Shown: positions 34,456-46,184 of the stretch, in pieces
Numbering within the stretch: the first letter of the stretch is position 1
Layout of the letters: every line of letters starts with the position of its first letter
Source of the DNA: Symbiodinium natans
Taxonomy: Eukaryota; Sar; Dinophyceae; Suessiales; Symbiodiniaceae
Length of the DNA: 64,000 bases
Assembly: GCA_905221605.1 (NCBI GenBank)
Contig: CAJNDS010002358.1
Span: 245,049-309,048, forward strand
Direction: 5' to 3'
Made by a program: the position numbers and the translations under genes
The notes under the pieces: generated by a model
Seen by the model: the letters and a program-made list of their open reading frames with translations, nothing else
Database searches by the model: none
What the model was told of the DNA's origin: nothing

Positions 34456-36528
34456 CTACGCCTCCGCCCATCGGCGGCTGCTTTTGGCTCTTTTGGATGG
34501 ACTCTTGCTCTTGTGCTTCCTGCGTACCACCACAACTTGACTAGGCAGGGGCTGGGCAGGCATGTAGCGCCCAGGAGGGACCACTGCTGTGGCTTCGAGG
34601 CTCGGGATGGCCTCGGGGGCATTCGCAGGCTGCGTTCGACAGTCGATTCTCGGCACGCTCTTTCGCTCGGGCTTCTCGATCCATGCACCTGATGGACTCT
34701 CAGCCCCAGAAGATCGAGGTGACAGAACCGGATGCCTTGCCATCGCCTCTTGGTTCCGCTGTGAGCACATCATGGAGGCAGGTCGCTGAACACGGAAGAG
34801 CTTGGCTTTCTCCGATTTCTCCGCGGCTTGCTCCATCCGGCTGTCCGCGCGGGCACCCGCGGTCGGAGAAGTTTGACTCAGTGGTTGAGCCAAAACACCG
34901 TCACGATTAGAGTCCGGCTCATGGAGCAAAGGCTGCTTGCTTTCTGCTATTCCTCTCGGTGCTATTGTAGACGTTGTAGTCCTGAAGTTCGACGGGGAAG
35001 TTGGCTCGAGCGGCTGCGACACCAGCGGGATCAAGCTCAGGGGCTTGCGGATCCGAAGCAAAGCTTGAGGAGGGACGAGGGTCTGTGGACTTCCCTTCAC
35101 CGGCTGGCAGCTTGATCTTTCCAGCATGCTTAGGGACAGCTCTGCGGGCACTGCTTGGAACCTGAGAACATACCAGATGATGCCCTCATTGATATCGACG
35201 AATGCTTTGGTCTCGAGCACCACGGGCCCAGAATCATCAAAGCCCACATCGGAGTCGGCATAACTGACGCTCGGAAGCCAACGCGCTGGGCTGGGCCCAA
35301 TCCCGTGAAAGCTCTGGCCCGTTGGGTTGACCTCCACCTCCGCCACCGTGCTTGGACAGTGAAGACGCTGCAAGATGTCGTAAAGGCGCACGCCACATCT
35401 CAAGTTCCAGGTCAGGAGCCCCCTAGTGTCATTCACAGGGCTCACCTCCTCCACTACCAGCTCACAGCATCTGCTGCACGCCTCTTCCCACAAGGGATGC
35501 ACACAAACGGCGGCCACATTCGCAAAGACACGCACTGGAGCTGTACTGCGCTTGGAAGGACTCTGTGGAGAGGAAGACCATCGGGCATGAAAGCTTACTT
35601 CGCCGGAGTCCCTTCCAGTCCAAGACCCAGAAAAGCGGCCTCTGAAATCATCAGAGCCGGTGCATGCCTGCAAGGAGAAAGTTTGAGAATTCGGCACGTG
35701 CCTGGCACACACTGGCATCGTGGTGCTCATTTCAATGTGGCCCGCATTGACTCTGTTGACTGGCTGCAGGCAGAATGGGAAGGCAAGCCTCCTTGCATCC
35801 ATGCACTTGCTCGGAGAACTGGGCCGCATCTTTCTTGCTGATTTGAGGTCCGCCGCCTCGACACATTCCACTACGACGGAAACTGTGGAACCCAAACGAC
35901 TGTGCCAGATGCACGTCTCGTTGCACCATGCGATCTCGAGTTCATCGCCAATTGAATGGAACAGCAAGGTAATCCCGGTGGGCGCTGCAGGCATCTGTAC
36001 TTTGTTTGCCTGTGGGGCTGGCACCGTAACTTCAAACGAACCAGCCGAGATCGCTTGGATGGCGACACGCTGGAAGTCCTCAGCAGCTGATTCTTCTTTG
36101 AATGCCCATCCAAGCCCGACCCCACATGTCAAGCATGCCGCCACATGCACCTCAGCAGGACCTAGGCCGAGGGGAATGGTGTCTCTGGCATGTTCAAGCC
36201 GGAGGCAGGCCGATCCACTTGGGTCAAGCCGCAACCAGCTAAGAGGATCGACACCATCCATTGTAGCCATGGGCTTCAGCAAGTCCGTAGTGGAGCAGCA
36301 GGGTGCACGACAGGACTTGCAACAGACAGCTGCATCTGCGATGTCAAGCTTGGTGGTTTCAAGCACGTAGAGAGCCGCACGCCACTCAGAAGAGTGCTCC
36401 AATTGCTCCACTTCCTGAAGTTGCTGAAGTAGCCCGGAGTCATCAAAGACATCCCGGGCACTGCGGGAGCTTCGCTGGCGCAGTGCCTCTGGCACTAAGG
36501 GCTGTGCCCAGCGAGACATGTCTTCCAT
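34456..36528 (-). CDS. Large protein with an N-terminal cereblon CULT-like zinc site
   Basis: 690 residues, intronless. The frame is open upstream to 36606, but the first ATG is at 36528 (MEDMSRW). Residues 69-143 carry C-K-S-C (70-73) and, 59 residues later, C-L-T-C followed by GVGLGWAF (132-143). This matches the CULT domain of cereblon, whose two Cys pairs are about 65 residues apart and whose second pair is followed by x3-IGW-x-F. One pocket Trp (W141) is present; the two upstream Trp of cereblon's ligand cage are not evident. Residues ~190-450 look globular and unfamiliar. Residues ~500-690 are Ser/Pro/Arg-rich and end in a basic KSKSPSKRAKSSRR tail, probably disordered and perhaps a nuclear signal. 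No Lon-type N-terminal domain is seen, so this is not a cereblon orthologue. The fold call is inference from spacing and motif. Confidence 0.8.
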   Translation of the reverse strand: MEDMSRWAQPLVPEALRQRSSRSARDVFDDSGLLQQLQEVEQLEHSSEWRAALYVLETTKLDIADAAVCCKSCRAPCCSTTDLLKPMATMDGVDPLSWLRLDPSGSACLRLEHARDTIPLGLGPAEVHVAACLTCGVGLGWAFKEESAAEDFQRVAIQAISAGSFEVTVPAPQANKVQMPAAPTGITLLFHSIGDELEIAWCNETCIWHSRLGSTVSVVVECVEAADLKSARKMRPSSPSKCMDARRLAFPFCLQPVNRVNAGHIEMSTTMPVCARHVPNSQTFSLQACTGSDDFRGRFSGSWTGRDSGEVSFHARWSSSPQSPSKRSTAPVRVFANVAAVCVHPLWEEACSRCCELVVEEVSPVNDTRGLLTWNLRCGVRLYDILQRLHCPSTVAEVEVNPTGQSFHGIGPSPARWLPSVSYADSDVGFDDSGPVVLETKAFVDINEGIIWYVLRFQAVPAELSLSMLERSSCQPVKGSPQTLVPPQALLRIRKPLSLIPLVSQPLEPTSPSNFRTTTSTIAPRGIAESKQPLLHEPDSNRDGVLAQPLSQTSPTAGARADSRMEQAAEKSEKAKLFRVQRPASMMCSQRNQEAMARHPVLSPRSSGAESPSGAWIEKPERKSVPRIDCRTQPANAPEAIPSLEATAVVPPGRYMPAQPLPSQVVVVRRKHKSKSPSKRAKSSRRWAEA

Positions 36529-36606
36529 GCACACAAACAGCGAAGGCGCTGTTGCCTCAGCGGCATGGCTACAAGACGTGGGGGGTACAGTATATCCGGT
36601 GAACAC

Positions 36607-38130
36607 CTACGAACCTCCCACTACCGCATGACTGGCATGTCCCCTTTGCGTACGGCAAGGTCGGTTTGATTATTTGAACACTTGCGTTCGGCCGGGAAGA
36701 ACAGAAGCTCTGCGCCCTGCTCAATGCTGAGCAATGCTAGGTAATGTTATATGCCGACCTGCTCGCCTCGCAACTCGCCAAGCCTAGACTCTGTGCAAAG
36801 CCGAGCTGGGGCCGTGCTCTTTTCTGATGCCAGAAATTGTAAGCCAGCGGTTCGTTGCTAAACTATGGCTAGCGGCTCGCGGCCAGCGCGGAGAGTCCTG
36901 GGAGGTGGTGAGACACCTCCTTTAATGCCACCTCAAAGACTGCACGGTGATGCTCAGCCCGAGACAGAACTAAGAGTACAGGCCACGGGTCGTTGCTTCA
37001 GCATCAGACGCCGAGACCAGGCGATGGGTCCTGGGACTCATAATTATGGCTCGCAACCATGCGCAGCGGGCACATGCAAACAGTTGTAATGTGAGTTGCA
37101 AGGTTGCATCTGGCAGTGGCACAAGGGACGAATGGCAACCCAGGTGTTGGGCTTCCCACCATCAACATAGACTTGGGCGCCTACCAGCACTTCCAAGTAT
37201 CGGCTGTCAACTTGGCTGTCAGAGAACTGTTCAGCCTGCCTGCACATTTGCACTCGCAGCACCCGAACCGTGCTGCCTGGCGAGACGTAGGTATCCGAGC
37301 TAAACACGGGTACACTGCACAGAGTGGAGCTATTGGTGTTTAAGGCTGCGCCAACCTAAGCCAAACTGTGAGTTAATCGCGGATGATACGAGTAATAGTG
37401 TCGGGGAAGCATACTCCGAGTTCCCTCATCCATGTCGCCCACTTCATGACTGACGTCAATCACTTCGGATGGCGGCAGCCGCCTCGTCACACGTGCGACA
37501 ACGTGGACACAACTGAACACACTCGCCCATGCTGTTTAGGCAGAAAGAGAAAGAGAGAGGCAGAGAGAGAGAGAGGTGACTCACTCAGCTATCGACCCCA
37601 TGGCAGCAGGAGCAGCGAAGAGGCCGACCAATACCAACAGCCGGCTCAGCACCACATCCTGCCAGCTCTTGTGCTCTGGCAACTCACATGTCCGACCGAT
37701 TGCATCTCACTTCTGTTTTCAGGGTGCAATATTTCCATGGCTGGCACGCCTTGCCTCGTCCCAGGTTTGGATGCCCACCTTCGGAGGGAAAACCGGCTAA
37801 GCATGGCGAAACTCGTCTGGGCCCACCCCTTGCCTGCCCTCTGATCCCAAGCACCCGGCTGCGACAAAGCTCAGCGCCAGCACCAGCACAGCGGAGCGCT
37901 GCCAAACAAGGCCACGGGAACACTAATGCAAGTAGATGACGCAAGCTTGCACAAAGGAACTGCAGCGGTGCCTGAGGGTGTGCCAGGGTCCTGTACTGCC
38001 GACTCAGAAGACTTGATTGTCTTTCTTCGTATGAGGCATTGTAAAAAGGAGTCGAAATTAATTGAGATGCACTGGAGCTCGGGCCTTACAAAAGTACGCA
38101 AGGAGTCACTTGTGCTTGTACTCACACCTG
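36607..38130 (-). CDS. Probable exons of an unidentified gene upstream of the CULT-like gene
   Basis: Minus-strand stretches at about 37300-37110 (VRVLRVQMCRQAEQFSDSQV, then YLEVLVGAQVYVDGGKPNTW) and about 38120-37930 (FVRPELQCISINFDSFLQCL) read as folded protein. The first resembles a beta-rich domain. No family recognised and no exon chain established. A GA-rich microsatellite lies at about 37541-37576. Confidence 0.35.
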
Positions 38131-39998
<1,868 letters not shown>

Positions 39999-40599
39999 CA
40001 GCCCACCCGGCCTTTGAAAAGCGCGCAAACGGGCACGTGGTCTGAGTACCTCTGTAGTCACACCAGAACCATAAAATCAACAGACACGAGCAGACAGAAG
40101 CTGCCGCCCAAGTGCCGGATCTGTTTTTGATTGCTTAAGCCCCGCCTGGGTGGGGTGTACAAGATGCCCGTGTGTGGCGGCCGAAACTGCGACTTGTTGA
40201 GCCGCATGTTGTCTGCTTGTAGGCCCAGGCCATTGACAGCTTTGTCTTCCTTGTCCCATACCCTTTGTGCCTCAAGAGGCTAACAGGCTGAGGACGGCTG
40301 TCAGAGCTTCAACACTCAATGCAAAAGTGCCTTTGTCATCTGTGCTGAGCAAGGAGCGGGCGCATTATGCCAGGAACCAAAAAACGTGGCCGCGTTCCAA
40401 GCCGCCTCTGACTCTGTTTCAGGACTGGGAGAGCATATGGAGAGCATAGGGAAAGAGTGTTTGCCAGGCCTCTGCTGACTCGGCTGCGTGCTGCGCCGAG
40501 GAGCCCGCAAGCTCCGAGGTTGGCGTCCTTACTAGGTGCTGCTGCCTCGGGCGCCAACAAGGCAAAGCTTCTAACATCTCCTGACAAGACTGGAGAATA

Positions 40600-42420
40600 G
40601 GGCAATCGGCAAATGAGCTTTCTGCATAGAGGCATCGCAAAGAATGTAGTCCAGCCGTGCTCCGGAATTGCAAAAACGGAAGTTGCCCGTCTGATTCCAG
40701 TATGTGTAGCGACCGGCAGCAGCTTCATGGCAGAAAGCGAAGGTGTCAACAAAGTTGCCAGAAGGTCCCACCAAACCCGACAGCCAGTCCACGCACTCAG
40801 GCTCGTTCCTGGGAGACGATATCTTTCAGACTTTCGACGCAGGAGATGACATCAAAAAGCCCAAGAAAGGCTACATAACAGCACGTGCTCTGGAACTATG
40901 AACCAAGTCCGAGACTCGCCTTGTGGACAGGTATGCCCTGAGCCTCAAGCTGCTTGAAGGGCACGCCAAACTCGAGCAATATCAACTGATCCTCAGGTAG
41001 GCCTCTGAAAAGGGTCTGCACAGGGGGGGAGGGGTAAGACGGTTAAGCTCGTTAAGTTAGGCATGACACCTAAAGTAGCACTCGCACAATAGTGATGGCC
41101 AGTACGTCGTTGAGTGCATCAATATGTGCAACTTTACGCGACACACACCTGTCTGCCTGCCAGCAGCTGCATTGGCGTGCCGTCAACTTGAGCAGTCGCA
41201 CTCGTCGTACTGGACCAGAGTCTAACTTCTCTGTTGCTCTTACTGTTGACCTTCGTCTCAGAATCCTCTTCGACCTTTGTAATCCCAATAAGGATACGGT
41301 CTGCAGGAAGTAAGGGCAGATCCGGCACCACCGGGCTGGGAACCCTTAAACCCTCCGGACTGGGGCGCAATACCTCCAAGCATCTCTTAGCAGTCTCCAC
41401 TGTCAAAGTCAGTTGCACCTTCAACTCTGCAGCGGCATCCACCACACGTATGTGCGGGCCTCCTGCAGACGGTTTCGTGCTCTTGTCGGACACTGCCCAG
41501 GCCTTCCTCCCGCAGACGCAACCTTCATCAATTTTGACGCGCAGCCAACGAGGTTCGACATCAACCGCCCCTGAAGCCGGACAGCAAGACCCCGAACTCA
41601 AAGCACTTGAGGATATTGGGTTATTTGAAGGAGGACTTATGACTATGAGTTGACAGTGTCTATAGTATGTTCCCCAATTTTATTACCCCCGCTCACTTGT
41701 ATTCAGAGAAGAAGCGTCATTGCCTCTTATCAGTGGCACATTCAAGCAAATGCTGGGTGTATCTGAGCGTCGATATGTCAGGTTCAAATCACCGCACACC
41801 AGCACCTTCTTGCCAAGCCTTCGGGTCTCTTCTATTCGGCCCTGTAGAAGGTGCAGGAACTTGTTTTTCTGCCGCACTGCTGCGTCATTGACAGCTCCAT
41901 TTTCTTGCAGGCGCGCAAGAGGAGCGTATACGTTGAAGACGGCCAGGCCACCCAGGTCAACCAGGAGGCAGCGTCCGTCTCTGTCCATGTCATCACGCAA
42001 CACTGCTTGAGTGGCTCGCGCATGCGGCGCAAGGTCCTTCCGAATCCATGTCGCAGTGCCGTTGTACTGCCCGGCTTCATTAAAAGCCCAGAAGCTCTTG
42101 TAGCGGCCCTTGGCAGAGATGGCGCCCAGCTGCTGGCAGTCTGCCAGACTCTTCAGCTGACTTGCGTTGATGCGAGTCTCCTGGACACAAAATATGTCAG
42201 CCTGATGGCTATCCAGGAACGCATCTAGGCTGCCGAAGTGGGCCTGTATGAGGCTGTGGGTCCTCCAAGAGCACAAATGCAAGCTGGGTGCTACAACTAC
42301 GGGTGCAACTCTTAAACCCATCCTTGAGAAGCCAGCTGAGTTCCAGGAGACTACCAGCAGTGAATCCGCGGCCGTCGCAACGGAATCAGCTTTGGCCGCC
42401 GCCGTCTTGGGCGAAACCAT
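40600..42420 (-). CDS. APE2-type AP endonuclease (exonuclease III / EEP superfamily)
   Basis: DNA-repair nuclease that cleaves 5' to abasic sites; APE2 members also have 3'-5' exonuclease and phosphodiesterase activity. Exon 1 starts at the ATG at 42420 (MVSPKTAAAK) and runs to about 41754. It shows SWNSAG (N27), FCVQET (E81), DRDGRCLLVDLGGLAVFNVY (Y165) and VCGDLNLTYR (D211, N213). GRCLLVDLG...FNVY is an APE2 signature. Later exons: about 41605-41134 (possible, includes LRVKIDEGCVCGRKAW), about 41003-40920 (GLPEDQLILLEFGVPFKQLE, GC donor) and 40795 to about 40600 (YTYWNQTGNFRFCN...GARLDYILCD). The last corresponds to the F-T-C-W ... G-S-R-L-D-Y-x-L-x-D segment of APE2. The final SDH segment and GRF zinc finger were not found. 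The exons before YTYW would add a lineage-specific insertion of about 150-190 residues. Confidence 0.85.
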
Positions 42421-42528
42421 TTCAGGCCGAGCTTTGCAATGCAAAGCCAATAGAAACGTGTTGCACAGGTGTTGACACTGAACCTAGCTGGTCAGCACAG
42501 TTGCTGGGGCGGGATACATACAGTGGTT

Positions 42529-43020
42529 TCAGCATTTCGCATGCCACGCGCGCACAACATAAACTATGTGTAGCGCTCTGTAGCTCTTGCAAAACCATGG
42601 AGCTTGGGCAACGGACCGTGTGGGTTGTCGGCTGTTGCTGCTGGGCACTGCCACTCCCTGCGCAGCGGCGCTCCCCTCCTGACATTTTGGCATTGAAAAC
42701 TCCCGGATCGCCCTTCCTACAAACACCAGAACATCATCATGCTCCCACCATGCCCGCCCTTGCCATTGCAGCTCTTCGAGCGCAAGCGCAGGACAGAAAA
42801 GTGGGGCATGGCACAGAGTGCACAGAGTGCTCACCGCATCCCTGTGTCGACTAGTAAAGAATTCCTGTGGAGACCTGCAGCTACTGGCGATGTCGTTTTG
42901 ACAGCGGGCTGCAACACAACACAAGATGTACAGCTTTGTCTGTACAGATGCATGTGTTGGATTCCTGTCAGGCAACACATATGTTGCCTCGGCAGGTGGC
43001 TTTCGTGACTTACATGTCAT
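42529..43020 (-). CDS. Hypothetical frame upstream of the APE2-like gene
   Basis: A 163-codon minus-strand frame with no recognised domain. It contains CTLCHAPLFC and a Trp-rich stretch EELQWQGRAWWEHDDVLVF. It may be an exon or chance. It lies immediately upstream of the APE2-like start on the same strand. Confidence 0.25.
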   Translation of the reverse strand: MTCKSRKPPAEATYVLPDRNPTHASVQTKLYILCCVAARCQNDIASSCRSPQEFFTSRHRDAVSTLCTLCHAPLFCPALALEELQWQGRAWWEHDDVLVFVGRAIREFSMPKCQEGSAAAQGVAVPSSNSRQPTRSVAQAPWFCKSYRALHIVYVVRAWHAKC

Positions 43021-43298
43021 TCTGATGGCCGAACTTAGGACTTAGGACGGCACACGACGAGGCCTCAATGGAGAGAGCACTCTGGGAAAGGCCTCGTGTG
43101 TCAACTCGCACAACCCCTGCTAAGAACCCAAACAGGAGATTGGACGAGCAGTTCCCAAGGTGTGGGCGGACAGTCCGCGGCTCGGGCTCGCCCTTATAAC
43201 ACAAGGCAAAGGCAGTGGTGACCGGTGCGTTTCAATAGGCAAGATAACAAGGACGGGACGGGCAAACGCTTGTTGCTGCATGCACAATCCGTCAAGCC

Positions 43299-43565
43299 GT
43301 GGAAGAACCTGGTCAATGTTGCAACTGCACTCATAGTAGCTGTACGCGATGCGAGCTGCTATCAGAGGCTCAGGTGGTGACTGATTTTTGGTTATGCTGC
43401 AAGTCCTGCCAGCTTCCTCTCCACCCTAAGTGCGGTCGGAAGCAGGCAACCCATCAACGACCGGAGGCAGCGAAGCAAGAATCACCCCACTTAATAACTG
43501 CAGCAACTGAACACCGATTGGTTCAAGCATACTTGGGTAGCTGGCCAAAGCTTCTTCGAAGCTGA
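43299..43565 (+). CDS. Cys-rich plus-strand frame, possible zinc finger
   Basis: An 88-codon plus-strand frame with a C-x2-C ... C-x2-C-x5-H-x2-C arrangement (CTRCELLSE ... CCKSCQLPLHPKC), reminiscent of PHD/ZZ-type fingers. It would be the only candidate gene on the plus strand. No start context or neighbouring exons confirm it, and chance is quite possible. Confidence 0.2.
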   Translation: MEEPGQCCNCTHSSCTRCELLSEAQVVTDFWLCCKSCQLPLHPKCGRKQATHQRPEAAKQESPHLITAATEHRLVQAYLGSWPKLLRS

Positions 43566-43569
43566 ACAT

Positions 43570-44342
43570 CTTGTGCATCTCTTTTGACCTTGCGTGCTTT
43601 TCAGTGTGTGTAGCTTCACGAAATGCACACACAGCTCGAGCATAAAGCATGATCTACGCTGACTTATGTGCCCGGCATCTGCCGATGTCGACCCGCAGCT
43701 GATCTTTGCGCTGTGACCTTGGCTGTATTATCAAACGGCCGTGAGCTGGTCACCTCAAGGAACCGGAGCCTCACTGGTAAAGGTTCCTATAAGTACGAGC
43801 ACGTGGAGTGAAGGCGCTCTCTTGCACTCTCAGCTCTGGCTCTGTCTTGCTTCCTCTTCTTAGCAGCATGCCTCGTGCAGTTCCACGGTAGCAAGCACGC
43901 CCCGCCAGGGACGCGATTCTGAGTGCACGGCATCCAAAAGCTTCAGCCGCAAAGCAGAGCCAAGACCTTGCGTGGGTCAGAACTTGCAAAGCTACACGAC
44001 ATGGCGATCATGGCGTGGGTATCTTTGCCCACACGGCAGGCCTGCTTCCAAGAAATCTCCACGAGAGCAGATGCCTGCTGCTTCCAGTGCTGGAATGAAC
44101 AGAAATCCGGAGGCCGATCACAAAGCTCCACAAAGTCAGGATCTGCAAGGCAAACTTTTCTTCGACTGCACTACTGCTTCGGTTTGGAAACCGTCTTTGG
44201 ATTCTGCAATGCTGGTGTCAAAGGTATCAACCTGACCATCTGAAAGGTACAGGGATAGAAAATCCCGTGGCTGACTTTCTGTGCTCCGAGGTAAGCCAGC
44301 AAAACCATTAGCTTGCGATCTGCGCCACATCGCCACAAGGGC
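43570..44342. other. No gene recognised
   Basis: Short frames only. Probably contains the 3' untranslated region of the SEC14-GOLD gene on the minus strand. Confidence 0.45.
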
Positions 44343-45467
44343 TTACATGTGGACCTGCGCTCTGGCTAAGCAAAGTCGAGACTTGAACCAGGCACCGTTG
44401 TTGATGAAGTGGCATCTTAGCTCACCTGCGGTTTTGGCCACGTACTGCCCACTGATTACTCCATCTGTCGCCTGGACCAAGCCATCGGATTTCTGCACCA
44501 GATCAGAAGTGCCATCTGCAACGAACCAAACCTCGTATGAGACGTCCCAGTAGCAGACTCGCAATTCCCAATCTATTGAGCAGGGGGTCTTTTCCACTTT
44601 CAGAAGGCACACCTCTTCTGTGCAGCGGGCTCGCACCTGGACCTGCTTGCAAGGACCAGCCAGTGCCCCATCCCGATGCATGCCGCCCAAACCTTCGGGC
44701 ACTCTGTCGGCGGGGATGGATTCAAAAAGCTGCGCATGATCGTTTTCACCCAAGATCTGGAACTTCTTCAGAGTCCTCTCCGGGATGAATAGTGAAAAGG
44801 CCTTGAACAGCTTTGCGAAGGCAGTGGGGAAATTAACGAAAATCGTCTTCCCCTTTGTCTCTGGGTAGTGGTCTGAAAACACTTTTGTCACGGCCGAAAC
44901 AGCATCCTTCACCTGTGAAGTCTGAAAGATCAGTGGCACGCCAGAGTAGTCATGAACCTGAGTCAGATCCTCTGGCTCTCCCTTCTTGAAAGAGAGCTGG
45001 GCCATTGCCTCCTCCATCAGTTTCGCACGATATCTAACGAAAGCCTCAATGTCGCCGAAGACCTTCTCTAAGTCCATCTTGCCAAAGCGGCTGATCATAA
45101 CAGGCCTGCCTTCAACGTCTAGACCACTTATCACGTCATGGCCCTGATAGCAGCCAGGCAAGACTGCCTCCCTGAGCCCATCAATCTTGCAGTCAGCTCG
45201 GAAGACCAACGTGTCGACAATGCGAGTTGCAGCCTTGTCCAGGTTCAGCTCCTCCGCACGGAGGTACTTCAGCAGAATGATGTCAGAGGCCTCAGACTCC
45301 TTCTCCAGGTCCACGCCCCAAATCGTGAGTCGCTCGGTTTTCTTGGCATCCTCCGAGGCTTCGCGTGCTTTCTCCACCAGGGACGGCACGAGCCCTCGCA
45401 GCTCGGCCAGCAAACCTCGCTCAGCATCGCCCAACTTGTGCAAATAGCACTGGGATAAATCGACCAT
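44343..45467 (-). CDS. SEC14-GOLD lipid-transfer protein (CRAL-TRIO plus GOLD, patellin-like)
   Basis: 374 residues, intronless, clear ATG (MVDLSQCYLHKLGD) and stop. Residues ~25-110 form a CRAL-TRIO N-terminal helical region (SDIILLKYLRAEELNLDKAA). Residues ~115-285 form the SEC14 lipid-binding fold, with VEGRPVMISRFGK, the DHYPETKGKTIFVNFPTAF core and the closing PEGLGG. Residues ~290-374 form a GOLD-type beta sandwich (IDWELRVCYWDVSYEVWFV ... CHFINNGAWFKSRLCLARA). Proteins of this plan bind phosphoinositides or other hydrophobic ligands and act at membranes in trafficking; the exact ligand cannot be read. No signal peptide or membrane segment, so cytosolic. Domain order and length match animal SEC14L and plant patellin-type proteins. 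Confidence 0.9.
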   Translation of the reverse strand: MVDLSQCYLHKLGDAERGLLAELRGLVPSLVEKAREASEDAKKTERLTIWGVDLEKESEASDIILLKYLRAEELNLDKAATRIVDTLVFRADCKIDGLREAVLPGCYQGHDVISGLDVEGRPVMISRFGKMDLEKVFGDIEAFVRYRAKLMEEAMAQLSFKKGEPEDLTQVHDYSGVPLIFQTSQVKDAVSAVTKVFSDHYPETKGKTIFVNFPTAFAKLFKAFSLFIPERTLKKFQILGENDHAQLFESIPADRVPEGLGGMHRDGALAGPCKQVQVRARCTEEVCLLKVEKTPCSIDWELRVCYWDVSYEVWFVADGTSDLVQKSDGLVQATDGVISGQYVAKTAGELRCHFINNGAWFKSRLCLARAQVHM

Positions 45468-46120
45468 TCTATCGGCAGGGCCACTGAAGCCCGTCGCACG
45501 AATCTACTCCACTCCAGACCTCAAGGCGGCGGCAGGCACTGGCACTCAGACAAAAAACCCAAGCATCTGCTGAAGCTGCCAGTCAGGTCTCACTTTGCAC
45601 TTGCAGAGTCTCTTCTCGCAAAGATGCTCTACGGAACACGAGCAGCACAGAGGCACACTGAAACACAGATCAGCACTGAAACTTAGAGCGAGAGGACCGA
45701 CAGAGACAAAGCAAATGACGCAATGCCTTCTCGCAAATTCCAGGGGTCAGGATAAGCCAGCACCAGGTGATCCTGACTTTTGTGTCCTTCAGACGGAACT
45801 GTTAGCTGTTGCTGTTTACGTTGCTTTGCATACATCGGTGTGCTCCTGAAGTAGGGCTCCCTGGCTCTTCATCTGGGACATGGGATGGGGTCACGACCTT
45901 GCCAGGTTGGCCGTTCTCGGGACAAGGCTCGACAACACCAGTTTCGTGCTAAGCTGTAGGCCGTCGAGCGAGGCGTGATTGGCTTTGACATCGTCTCCTG
46001 CACGGTTATGACATGTTATGACTCCGCAAGGCGGTGAGTTGCTTTTTGTCGCCAGACTCTGCCAGACCTCGGTGATCGTCTTCCAAACCTCCTGAACCAA
46101 GTCCAAGCACTTCAGGTCGG
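45468..46120. other. Spacer upstream of the SEC14-GOLD gene, with one possible exon
   Basis: Mostly non-coding in appearance. A minus-strand helical fragment near 46140-46030 (RLADLKCLDLVQEVWKTITE) may be a terminal exon of the EF-hand gene to its right. Confidence 0.35.
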
Positions 46121-46184
46121 CCAGACGGCCTCGAAAACCAGAGCGGCTCGGTGCACTCTTCAAGATGCGGGCAGGAGGCCTTCA

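Noticed and set aside
34884-34905. TTTTGGCTCAA match to the spliced-leader 3' part on the minus strand
   Set aside because: It falls inside the coding frame of the CULT-like gene with no upstream extension of the match. An 11-base chance match in 64 kb on two strands is not compelling.
41683-42420. LINE-type retrotransposon endonuclease instead of APE2
   Set aside because: GRCLLVDLG...FNVY and the GARLDYIL exon fit APE2 better. No reverse transcriptase follows, and the frame is split by introns.
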